From Syntrophomonadaceae bacterium (lineage in GTDB: Bacteria; Bacillota; Dethiobacteria; PWVN01): a DNA stretch of 5,977 nucleotides. Below are positions 1 through 5,701 of the stretch, piece after piece. The stretch is from positions 1 through 5,977 of the forward strand of contig PWVN01000128.1 of the NCBI GenBank assembly GCA_003561835.1. Reading direction: 5' to 3'. A program made the translations under genes and the position numbers. The notes beneath the pieces were generated by a model. It was not told the origin of the DNA and searched no databases. It saw nothing but the letters and a program-made list of their open reading frames with translations. Within the stretch, counting starts at the first letter, position 1; each line of letters begins with the position of its first letter.

Positions 1-164
1 GTAACCGCAATAAAAAATTCCCCCAGGACCTGGGGGCTAATTACCCCACAACCGGCTTGCACCAGGACGTCCAGGACCCGCAGGGCTGCCTTCTGTTTTC
101 CTCCTGCGGAGCGGTCATAGGCATAGACCAGGATGTTGGTATCGATCATCACTTTAGACCCCAT
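1..164 (-). CDS. PIN-domain toxin (VapC-like), N-terminal part, cut by window edge
   Basis: This is the first 54 codons of a PIN-domain protein; the rest lies beyond position 1. PIN toxins of type II toxin-antitoxin systems are metal-dependent ribonucleases that cleave RNA, often tRNA or rRNA, when the partner antitoxin is degraded. The reading begins MGSKVMIDTNILVYAYD, the classical first strand of a PIN fold: Asp8 is the first metal-binding acid, followed by the conserved Thr9-Asn10. Glu49, in a VLGEFF context, fits the second conserved acid. The later acidic residues are outside the window. The start codon lies inside the end of the antitoxin gene (11-base overlap), the coupling expected of a toxin translated after its antitoxin. 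Met6 (position 149) is an alternative start that would still keep the DTN motif. It is too short for the ORF length cut-off used here because of the window edge. The family call is firm; the RNA target is unknown. Confidence 0.85.
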   Translation of the reverse strand, partial: MGSKVMIDTNILVYAYDRSAGGKQKAALRVLDVLVQAGCGVISPQVLGEFFIAV

Positions 165-411
165 AAAGATCATCCCGCTTCCAACTTCGCAGGCCTTTGA
201 CCCGGCCCTTATTGATCCATTCCTCTACAAAGGCCAGTTCCTTCTGCCAGGTTGAAACAGGTTCTTTGGCAAAGCCAACCCTGTTTAACTGCAGGTCCAG
301 GGCTTTCCGCACCAGTTCGGCCTCCGTCACGCCGTATTCCTTCGCCCGTTCCTTTAATTGCAAGTCCTGGAGTCTTGTAATGTACAGCTGTTTTCTCACC
401 AGATCGCTCAT
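154..411 (-). CDS. Ribbon-helix-helix antitoxin of the PIN toxin pair
   Basis: An 85-residue DNA-binding antitoxin. Residues 7-12 (KQLYIT) form the expected DNA-contacting beta strand, followed by a helix (about 13-27) and a turn with a second helix containing VTEAELVRKALD (about 28-39). This is the CopG/RHH layout. The tail is rich in Trp, Lys and acidic residues and ends WKRDDLYGV, which resembles the toxin-binding tail of VapB-type RHH antitoxins. I chose the ATG at 411 over the in-frame ATG at 429 for two reasons. AAGGTG (positions 418-423) sits 6 bases upstream of 411. The predicted promoter would start transcription at about 430, leaving the upstream ATG without a leader. By family knowledge the protein neutralises the toxin and represses its own promoter, alone or as the toxin complex. 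The stop codon overlaps the toxin start. Confidence 0.85.
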   Translation of the reverse strand: MSDLVRKQLYITRLQDLQLKERAKEYGVTEAELVRKALDLQLNRVGFAKEPVSTWQKELAFVEEWINKGRVKGLRSWKRDDLYGV

Positions 412-436
412 GCCTTTCACCTTCCCCATACATCAC

Positions 437-464
437 ATTATACATCATTTTGCAGGGAAAACAA
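437..464 (-). promoter_or_regulatory. Sigma-A-like promoter of the toxin-antitoxin operon
   Basis: On the minus strand a perfect -10 box TATAAT (437-442) lies 16 bases downstream of TTGTTT (459-464). Transcription would begin near position 430, about 20 bases before the preferred antitoxin start. The sequence around the -10 box (ATGATGTATAATGTGATGT) contains repeated GATGT/TGATG words that could be part of an antitoxin operator, but this is only suggestive. Confidence 0.55.
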
Positions 465-585
465 AGACCCTTTTTTTCTCTCTCCACAGCTCCCGGCAGG
501 TCTTCTGTACCGGCAACGAGTTGATGCGTTACGGGGTCCCCCCTGGCCCTTCGGTGGCGGGGGGCTTCACCTTCCCGTCTTTTGC
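465..585. other. Gene-free spacer with a strong GC hairpin
   Basis: No credible reading frame is present between the divergent promoters. The one clear structure is a run of six C (538-543) facing six G (559-564), with a further GCC/GGC pairing inside, so either strand could form a stable hairpin. No T-run follows on either strand, so I do not call it a terminator. It may separate the two divergent transcription units. Confidence 0.4.
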
Positions 586-614
586 TTGACCCCTGCCGGG
601 GATTTGGGTAGACT
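586..614 (+). promoter_or_regulatory. Sigma-A-like promoter for the MFS transporter gene
   Basis: TTGACC (586-591, five of six matches to the -35 consensus) is followed after exactly 17 bases by TAGACT (609-614, four of six matches to the -10 consensus). Transcription would start around 620-622, giving a leader of nearly 150 bases before the transporter start codon. Confidence 0.5.
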
Positions 615-619
615 AGAAA

Positions 620-768
620 GTGCCGGCAGAATTGATCTTCTGTAGTATGATTGTGCCGGAGTCGAAATATTATTAATGTGAGCGCCGGGAAGCCTAGTGG
701 GCTTAAACCGCCTCAGGCTGCAAGAACCCAGGGGGGATAATTCCAGGTTAAAGAGGGAGGAAAACCCG
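620..768 (+). promoter_or_regulatory. Long leader with repeats and hairpins upstream of the transporter
   Basis: The leader holds a direct repeat GTGCCGG (620-626 and 653-659) with a related GCGCCGG at 682-688. It also has a hairpin CAGAA/TTCTG with a six-base loop (627-641), a hairpin AGCC/GGCT (691-703) and GCC-TCA-GGC (710-718). I do not recognise a known riboswitch consensus. There is no hairpin plus T-run before the gene, so an intrinsic attenuator is not evident. Repressor operators or an undescribed cis-acting RNA are both possible. Confidence 0.3.
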
Positions 769-1938
769 TTGACAGAACCTGTAAAGCTAAAAACTCTGCC
801 CATTTTTTTGACGGTGTACGCTTCCTTCTTTGACACCCATGCCCAGCTCCCCATCCTGGCCCTTTTCGCTGCCTCCCTGGGGGCTGATGCCTTCTGGATC
901 GGTACCGTCATCGGCATCTATTCCCTGCTGAATATCCTGGGGAACGGCATCGGCGGCACGGCCATCGACCGCTGGGGCTGGCGCAGGCCCATGCTTTTGG
1001 GGTTGACGGGGGTTACCCTGTCCCTGTATGGTTACCTGCTCATCGGTTCCACCGGAGGCCTGGTCCTGGTGCGGGGCCTGCACGGGCTGACGGGGGGCAT
1101 CCTCATCCCCGCCACCCTGGCTTCCCTGTCCCCCGATGCCGGCAGGCATTTTTCCGACCGACACAGCCGCAATGTGGCCTTCTACGGGATCGCTATCGGC
1201 CTTGCCGCCCTGACGGGCCCTCTCTTCGCCGGCCTGATCTCCAATGCCTACAGTTTTAAAGCCGCCTACCTGGGCATCGCCCTCCTCCTGACGGCGGCCA
1301 CGGTCCTCTCCTTTTTCTACACCAGGGAAGGGGAAATCCCCGGGGATGCCCAGACCTTGAACTGGGTCAAGGCCCTCCGTTTCAAGCTCCCGCCTCTGCC
1401 CCGCGCTGCCTGCCTCATGGCCTTCGCCTTCATGGGAGGCACCGGCACCCTGGCGGCCTTTTTGCCGGCAGCGGCAAAGTCCCTGGGCTACAATCAGGCG
1501 GGAATCGGCCTTCTCTTCGGGCTCTTTGCCCTGACGGTGATTTTGCTCCAGGCCTTCCGGCTGGCCGCCAACTGGCCCTGCTCCAACCTCTTCAGCACCG
1601 TCATGGCCGGCTCCACCGTCCTGGCGGCAGCCCTGCTCCTCATTCATGCCACCGGCAGCCCGACGGTTCTGGCTGTAGCTGTGGCCCTCTTCGGCCTGGG
1701 GTTCGGGGTGACCTTCCCCACCCTGCTGGTGATGGTCATGCGGGGCATTTCCGGTGCGCGAAAGGGGGTCACCACGGGTATCTTTTTCGCCTTTTATTCC
1801 CTGGGGGCGGCGGTGGTACCCCCGGTGGGAGGCCTGATCTGGAGGCACTTCCCCTCCGTCACCCCCCTCGCGACGTCCGCTGCCATCCTCCTTCTTTTTA
1901 CCGCCTGGGTGGGCCGCTATCGCCGCAAGGCCGGTTAA
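769..1938 (+). CDS. Major facilitator superfamily (MFS) transporter
   Basis: A 389-residue integral membrane protein, the normal size for a 12-helix MFS carrier moving a small solute by proton antiport or facilitated transport. The loop after the second helix carries motif A as GGTAIDRWGWRRP (residues 62-74), with Asp67 and Arg68 and the basic pair Arg72-Arg73. RGLHGLTGG (102-110) fits the conserved Arg/Gly motif of helix 4. Glycine-rich helices continue to the C-terminus, with a charged central loop (about 185-206) splitting the halves. I chose the TTG start because GGGAGG (755-760) lies 8 bases upstream; an in-frame GTG at 697 would add 24 residues of non-hydrophobic sequence with no good ribosome site. 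It resembles drug or metabolite efflux-type carriers, but the substrate cannot be read. It appears monocistronic: a 159-base gap follows. Confidence 0.85.
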   Translation: MTEPVKLKTLPIFLTVYASFFDTHAQLPILALFAASLGADAFWIGTVIGIYSLLNILGNGIGGTAIDRWGWRRPMLLGLTGVTLSLYGYLLIGSTGGLVLVRGLHGLTGGILIPATLASLSPDAGRHFSDRHSRNVAFYGIAIGLAALTGPLFAGLISNAYSFKAAYLGIALLLTAATVLSFFYTREGEIPGDAQTLNWVKALRFKLPPLPRAACLMAFAFMGGTGTLAAFLPAAAKSLGYNQAGIGLLFGLFALTVILLQAFRLAANWPCSNLFSTVMAGSTVLAAALLLIHATGSPTVLAVAVALFGLGFGVTFPTLLVMVMRGISGARKGVTTGIFFAFYSLGAAVVPPVGGLIWRHFPSVTPLATSAAILLLFTAWVGRYRRKAG

Positions 1939-2005
1939 CCCTTCCTTTACCCCTGCCATTTTTCCCCGTTTCCAGGTTTCCTGCTCTCCCGATGACTGAT
2001 CGCTT

Positions 2006-2040
2006 TCCACCCCTTGAAGGGCAGTGGGCTTCCCGGTGGA
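2006..2040 (+). repeat. Inverted repeat between the transporter and the kinase-like gene
   Basis: TCCACC (2006-2011) pairs with GGTGGA (2035-2040), and the intervening bases can pair further (CCTT/AAGG). The repeat is followed by an A-rich, not T-rich, stretch on the plus strand, so it is not a standard intrinsic terminator for the transporter gene. It lies just upstream of the kinase-like gene and may be a transcript structure or operator. Confidence 0.3.
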
Positions 2041-2097
2041 GTAAATAAAAAAAGGGATTCATGGGGGTTATGAGGAATTTTAAATAGGAAGGTATAT

Positions 2098-2892
2098 TTG
2101 AGAAACGAACCTTGTAGAGGCTCTGGTGGAGAAAGGGGTTATATAGCCGTGTCCTTGAACTCTTCCTATCTCCTTACTCAGGCTGTGACTCTCCTCCTTC
2201 TGATTGCCGTCCAGTACAGCAACGGGCTGCTGGTGGAACACAAGAATGTCAAGGTAAATTATACCCGCAAGATCAACCACTTCGCTCTCTTCTTCCTCCC
2301 CATCCTCCTCAACCGGCAGTATGCCTATGATCGGGCCTACGGGCTTTTTATCCTGGGGGCCGTCCTGGCGGTACTCAAGTTCGCCTTCTATGTAAAACCC
2401 ATCAGGGAACGGGTGCATTTTATTAGCGTGATGTTTCGCTCCTTCGACCGGCCCGAAGATCGGCCCCACACGCTGCTGTGGATTGCCACCCAGACGGCCG
2501 CCGGCCATTTGATTCTTATCTCATTCGGGATTTTCTTCGCCAGCCAGGGCCTCTTGCACTTGATCTTGATTCCGATACTCATCTACGGTATCGGTGACGG
2601 CCTGGCGGAACCTGTCGGCGTGAAGTTCGGCAGGCACAAGTATACCGCCCATGCCATGTTTTCCCAAAAGAAGTACCACAGGACCCTGGAAGGAAGCCTG
2701 TGTGTCCTTACGACGGGCCTGGTGGTCATCGCCTTTCATTATCCCTATTTCTCCGCTTTACAGTTCATCGCTGCCATGGCGGTGGTCCCCCTGGTGATGA
2801 CCGTGGCCGAAGCCTTTTCGCCTCATACATGGGATTCCCCCTTTATGTTCTTTTCCGGGTATGCATCCCTCTATATCATCGCAGGCCTCTAG
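2098..2892 (+). CDS. Membrane protein of the phytol/dolichol (polyprenol) kinase family
   Basis: A predicted integral membrane protein of up to 264 residues. Family hallmarks in order: a first membrane helix (about 21-42); TRKINHF (56-62), matching the RKxxH motif before helix 2; helices near 82-97, 128-148 and 151-167; GIGDGLAEPVGVKFGRHK (164-181), the glycine-acid signature; YHRTLEGSL (193-201), matching the KxxEGS motif; and a last helix pair around AEAFSPHTWDSP (237-248), matching the E...DN region, with the usual Asn replaced by Ser. Known relatives use CTP to phosphorylate long-chain prenyl alcohols (phytol, dolichol) and are related to CDP-diacylglycerol synthases. The substrate here is unknown. 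Start: TTG 2098 has AGGAAGG five bases upstream; GTG 2149 (AAAGGGG ten bases upstream) would remove 17 poorly structured residues and is a real alternative. It is the first gene of the co-directional cluster with the binding lipoprotein and PAP2 phosphatase. Confidence 0.75.
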   Translation: MRNEPCRGSGGERGYIAVSLNSSYLLTQAVTLLLLIAVQYSNGLLVEHKNVKVNYTRKINHFALFFLPILLNRQYAYDRAYGLFILGAVLAVLKFAFYVKPIRERVHFISVMFRSFDRPEDRPHTLLWIATQTAAGHLILISFGIFFASQGLLHLILIPILIYGIGDGLAEPVGVKFGRHKYTAHAMFSQKKYHRTLEGSLCVLTTGLVVIAFHYPYFSALQFIAAMAVVPLVMTVAEAFSPHTWDSPFMFFSGYASLYIIAGL

Positions 2893-2961
2893 CCAGGGTG
2901 TTGGGGCGCTGGCGCGCCCTGCGCAGATCCTGGCCCGGGATAAGCTGGAACTCGCAGGATG

Positions 2962-2968
2962 AAGGGAG
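2962..2968 (+). promoter_or_regulatory. Ribosome binding site fixing the lipoprotein start at 2977
   Basis: AAGGGAG lies 8 bases before the ATG at 2977. The upstream in-frame ATG at 2959 has only GCAGG directly abutting it, and the good site lies inside the six extra codons that start would add. The ATG at 2977 is therefore preferred. Confidence 0.65.
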
Positions 2969-2976
2969 TCGTTCCT

Positions 2977-3933
2977 ATGCAGACGAAAAAAACCTGCGAA
3001 CTTTTGAAAATCGCAGCGGTGGCTATACTGCTGGCAGTCCTCCTGTCCGGCTGCCGGCCCTCGGGCCCGGAGGAAGCTCCGGGGGTCAAGTTCGCTGCCG
3101 ACCCGGAGTTCGTGGAGGAGGGAGGCCTGTCCGCCCTGGGGGAGGCCTACGATTTTCAGTTCGGCAAGGTCTATCCCCTGGCCATCGGTTTAACCCATGA
3201 GGCCCTGGGGGCGGGAGACGTGGACGCAGCCAAGGGGAATGCCACCGATGGGAAGATCAAAGAGCTGGACCTGATCGCCCTGAAAGACGACAAAGCCTTT
3301 TTCCCGGCCTTAAACCCTGCCCCCGTCATCCGGGAGGAGGTCCTGGCAGAATATCCTGAAATCGCCGACATCATGGCCGGCATCATGGCCAGGCTGGATA
3401 ACCAGGCCATGATCGATTTGAATTATGAGGTGGATATCGAACTGCAGGAACCCGGGGAGGCCGCCTTCCAGTGGCTGCTGGAGAAGGGCATCATCCCGAA
3501 AAACCCGTCGCCGCTGCAGGAAGGCAGCCCTGTCGTCGTCGGTTCCAAGGACTATACCGAACAGATGGTTTTGGGCCAGATTACCCTGTTGGCCCTGCAG
3601 TCCGCCGGCATCCCCGTGCTGGACGGTACCGGCCTGGGGCTTACGGAGGCCAACCGGAATGCCCTGATGGCAGGCACCATCCACATGTACTGGGAGTACA
3701 TCGGTACAGCCTGGAATGTCATTTTCCAAGAGGAGGAAGTGTTGACGGATTCCGTCGAAGCCCACAGCCTGGTCAAGGAGCGGGATGCGGAAAACGGCCT
3801 GGTCTGGCTGGATTATGCCCCGGTGAACAACACCTGCGCCATCCTGATGCGCCGGGAACATGCCGGGGAGCTGGGGATCTCCACCATCAGCCAACTGGCC
3901 CGCTGGGTGAAGGAAGTTCAAGGTGACGGGTAA
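2977..3933 (+). CDS. Circularly permuted OpuC-type substrate-binding lipoprotein
   Basis: A 318-residue secreted lipoprotein: basic N-terminus, hydrophobic stretch and lipobox LLSGC with the lipidated Cys at residue 26. The mature part matches the glycine betaine/choline-binding family of OpuC-type ABC importers, but in inverted order. Residues about 37-173 are the usual second half: VKFAADPEF, VYPLAIGLTHEAL, NATDGKI, LIALKDDKAFFP, APVIREEVL and LNYEVD, ending WLLEKGII. A linker (174-185) joins it to the usual first half (186-314): VVVGSKDYTEQMVLGQI, EYIGTAW, NNTC and ISTISQLARW. The natural sequence would continue from the end back to residue 37, so this is a circular permutation. Tyr of EYIGT (241) is kept, but three other expected cage tyrosines are Asn88, Leu112 and Cys287. 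No permease or ATPase gene adjoins; ligand and partner are unknown. Confidence 0.85.
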   Translation: MQTKKTCELLKIAAVAILLAVLLSGCRPSGPEEAPGVKFAADPEFVEEGGLSALGEAYDFQFGKVYPLAIGLTHEALGAGDVDAAKGNATDGKIKELDLIALKDDKAFFPALNPAPVIREEVLAEYPEIADIMAGIMARLDNQAMIDLNYEVDIELQEPGEAAFQWLLEKGIIPKNPSPLQEGSPVVVGSKDYTEQMVLGQITLLALQSAGIPVLDGTGLGLTEANRNALMAGTIHMYWEYIGTAWNVIFQEEEVLTDSVEAHSLVKERDAENGLVWLDYAPVNNTCAILMRREHAGELGISTISQLARWVKEVQGDG

Positions 3934-3975
3934 TAAGAATCATCGCAGGGGATATAATTTTAATGGGGGTCCATC

Positions 3976-4950
3976 ATGCAGCTGCCGCCGTTAACCCGAA
4001 ATTATTTTTCCGCAAACCCGGACAGGGAGCAGACCTGCCGCAGGTTGTTCTGGTTTTCCATGCTGGGCGTTGTGTTGATCCTTTATTTCCTCTGGGAGCC
4101 GCTGCGGAGCACTCGCTTTACCTACACCCTGGTCTCCGTCACCGTGGCCAACGGGGCCATCGCCTTTTTCTTCCGTTTTGTCACCGCCCTGGGGAGCGAG
4201 GGGTTCTTCCTGGCCTTCATGGCGGTGATCTACTGGTCCGTCAATAAGTCCCTGGGTTTTTGGGGCTTGATGGTCATGCCCCTGTCCATCTTCGTCAGCA
4301 GCGAAATCCCCAAAGATGTTATCAGGCTCCCCCGGCCCGATGTCCGGGGTGTTTCCGTCCCCACCTTCACCTTTCCCAGCGGCCATGCTTCCGGCGCCGT
4401 CAGTGTCTGGGGGTACCTGGCCGTCCGGATTCAGAGGCGCTGGTTCTCCATCTGGTCCCTGACCATCATGCTCCTGGTGGGCCTCTCCCGGACCATGCTG
4501 GGGTATCACTTCCCCGGGGATGTTCTGGGCGGCTTTGTCACCGGCGGGGCCTTTATTGCCCTGTTTTTCTGGCTGGGGAACGGGCTGGTGGAGGAAAACT
4601 GGGGAGAGCGCTTCCCCTTTCCCCTCCTCTTGCTGGCTCTGCTGGCCCTGCCCCTGGCCATGTCCTACATTCCTGCTTCCTTCGCTCCCAGGCTGATGGG
4701 GTACGTGGCGGGGGCCGGCACAGGGTACCTGCTGGAAAGAAAATACCTGGGATTTCCCACCTCGGCCCCCTGGCCGCAGCAGTTGGCCAGGTCCCTGATC
4801 GGGTTGGGGGTTCTGGCCCTGATCATGCTGGGCTTCAACCTCATCTTGCCTCCCAGGGTTCACCTCCTCATCTTTACCCAGAGCACCCTGGCCACCTTCT
4901 GGATCACCTATGCAGCTCCCCACCTTTTCATGAGAACGGGCCTTTCCTGA
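3976..4950 (+). CDS. PAP2-family membrane phosphatase
   Basis: A 324-residue integral membrane protein with the full acid phosphatase/PAP2 signature. Motif 1 is KDVIRLPRP (113-121; Lys113, Arg120), motif 2 PSGH (134-137; His137) and motif 3 SRTMLGYHFPGD (171-182; Arg172, nucleophile-type His178, Asp182). Relatives remove phosphate from lipid phosphates such as phosphatidate, phosphatidylglycerophosphate or undecaprenyl diphosphate, with the active site usually facing outwards. About three helices precede motif 1. Beyond motif 3 there is an extension of roughly 140 residues with four or so further hydrophobic segments, longer than the compact 200-residue bacterial enzymes. The start ATG has GGGGGT five bases upstream. 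It begins 42 bases after the lipoprotein gene and is probably co-transcribed. A TATAAT at 3953-3958 lacks a convincing -35 partner. The exact lipid substrate is not readable. Confidence 0.9.
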   Translation: MQLPPLTRNYFSANPDREQTCRRLFWFSMLGVVLILYFLWEPLRSTRFTYTLVSVTVANGAIAFFFRFVTALGSEGFFLAFMAVIYWSVNKSLGFWGLMVMPLSIFVSSEIPKDVIRLPRPDVRGVSVPTFTFPSGHASGAVSVWGYLAVRIQRRWFSIWSLTIMLLVGLSRTMLGYHFPGDVLGGFVTGGAFIALFFWLGNGLVEENWGERFPFPLLLLALLALPLAMSYIPASFAPRLMGYVAGAGTGYLLERKYLGFPTSAPWPQQLARSLIGLGVLALIMLGFNLILPPRVHLLIFTQSTLATFWITYAAPHLFMRTGLS

Positions 4951-5025
4951 GCACCCCGGTATACCGAATGGGTAGGAAAAACTCCACCATGAGGGTAATA
5001 AAAATTATCCTCTGGTAGAATGATG

Positions 5026-5048
5026 TTCTCCGGAGAAATGCTTATAAT
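5026..5048 (+). promoter_or_regulatory. Perfect palindrome beside a TATAAT box (candidate operator/promoter)
   Basis: TTCTCCGGAGAA (5026-5037) is a perfect 12-bp palindrome with no spacer, five bases upstream of a consensus -10 hexamer TATAAT (5043-5048). The region where a -35 box should lie (about 5020-5025) has no match to TTGACA. That fits a promoter needing an activator, or one occluded by a dimeric regulator on the palindrome. Transcription would begin near 5055, about 125 bases before the ankyrin-repeat gene. Confidence 0.4.
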
Positions 5049-5087
5049 CCAGTTACGGCAGTGAAAATACCTTAATTCCTCAGGAGC

Positions 5088-5117
5088 TTGACGTTCTCAG
5101 GCTAAAAACATTACAAA
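5088..5117 (+). promoter_or_regulatory. Second possible sigma-A-like promoter before the ankyrin gene
   Basis: TTGACG (5088-5093, five of six matches) is followed after 18 bases by TACAAA (5112-5117, four of six). Transcription would begin near 5124 with a leader of about 57 bases. This is an alternative or addition to the TATAAT at 5043-5048; the sequence does not tell which is used. Confidence 0.35.
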
Positions 5118-5180
5118 GCAACCGGGAAAATTCAGCTGCCACCGGTTTCCGAATTTATCGGGAAGGGAGGGCTGAACAAG

Positions 5181-5699
5181 GTGAAACCCCACAAAAAAGA
5201 GGCCGCTGCAGAAGATGTTTTTGGCTTCATCCTGGAGAATGACTGCAAAAAGCTGGAGAGTTCCCTGAAGAACGGGTATGACATCAACCGCTGCAGTGAT
5301 GACGGCATGACCCTGCTGATGATCGCCGTAATGGACAACAATTTTGCCATGGTAGACTATCTGTTGAGCAAGGGCGCCGGAATCGATGACAGGCATGCCG
5401 GTATCTTCGGCATGCCCCATAACGCTCTATCTGTTGCCTACACCCTGAAACCTGTAAATTATCAAATGGTTGACCATCTGCTGAAGAAAGGCGCCAGGTT
5501 CGACAGGGGAGACCTGCTGCTGGCTCAAAAGGATATCATGCTGCTCTTTATCCTGAATGAATACAGACAGAATTACGTGAAAAAGATTCCAACAAAGACG
5601 GAACCAAAGGAGCGATACCAACACTACTCAGACGAAGAATTGAACGAAATCTTCAGGCCCTCCCACATTCAAAAGGAACTGGAGAAGGTGGCACAGTAA
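5181..5699 (+). CDS. Small ankyrin-repeat protein
   Basis: A 172-residue soluble protein without signal peptide or membrane helix, so probably cytoplasmic. It has about three ankyrin repeats. A degenerate one spans about 10-37 (LENDCKKLESSLKNGYDIN). A clear one spans about 40-70 (DGMTLLMIAVMDNNFAMVDYLLSKG, read in parts as GMTLLMIAV and MVDYLLSKGAGID). A third spans about 77-108 (NALSVAY and MVDHLLKKGARFD). Ankyrin repeats bind other proteins and have no catalysis of their own. The last 65 residues are charged and helical, with no recognised domain. GTG start: GGGAGG (5165-5170) lies 10 bases upstream. Its own regulatory region and a 230-base gap separate it from the phosphatase gene, so it is probably a separate unit. 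Its partner and function are unknown. Confidence 0.75.
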   Translation: MKPHKKEAAAEDVFGFILENDCKKLESSLKNGYDINRCSDDGMTLLMIAVMDNNFAMVDYLLSKGAGIDDRHAGIFGMPHNALSVAYTLKPVNYQMVDHLLKKGARFDRGDLLLAQKDIMLLFILNEYRQNYVKKIPTKTEPKERYQHYSDEELNEIFRPSHIQKELEKVAQ

Positions 5700-5701
5700 T
5701 C

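Noticed and set aside
20..36. Perfect 17-base inverted repeat CCCCCAGG-A-CCTGGGGG, terminator-like
   Set aside because: It lies inside the PIN toxin coding sequence (codons for Pro-Gln-Val-Leu-Gly) and the T-rich stretch beside it encodes the FF residues, so it is most simply codon-driven.
787..2010. A 407-residue open frame antisense to the transporter gene
   Set aside because: Its composition (Gly, Gln, Glu, Arg, Asp rich, no domains) is what the complement of a hydrophobic GC-rich membrane protein gives. It has no ribosome site and it fully overlaps a well-supported gene.
2893..2960. Remnant of an upstream tandem binding-protein domain, as would be expected if the permuted gene were a recently broken duplication
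   Set aside because: The gap translates to nothing resembling the family in any frame, and the lipoprotein has its own ribosome site and signal peptide, so it is a self-contained gene.
2700..3200. An open frame bridging the end of the kinase-like gene and the start of the lipoprotein gene
   Set aside because: Arg/Gly/Pro-rich translation with no motifs, out of frame with two supported genes; it does not encode a lost binding-protein fragment.
3953..3958. TATAAT just before the PAP2 gene as a separate promoter
   Set aside because: No -35-like hexamer 16-18 bases upstream, and the predicted start would leave almost no room before the ribosome site; co-transcription is simpler.
3991..4923. A 310-residue open frame antisense to the PAP2 gene
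   Set aside because: Same artefact: low-complexity Gly/Gln/Pro-rich shadow of a membrane protein with intact catalytic motifs on the other strand.
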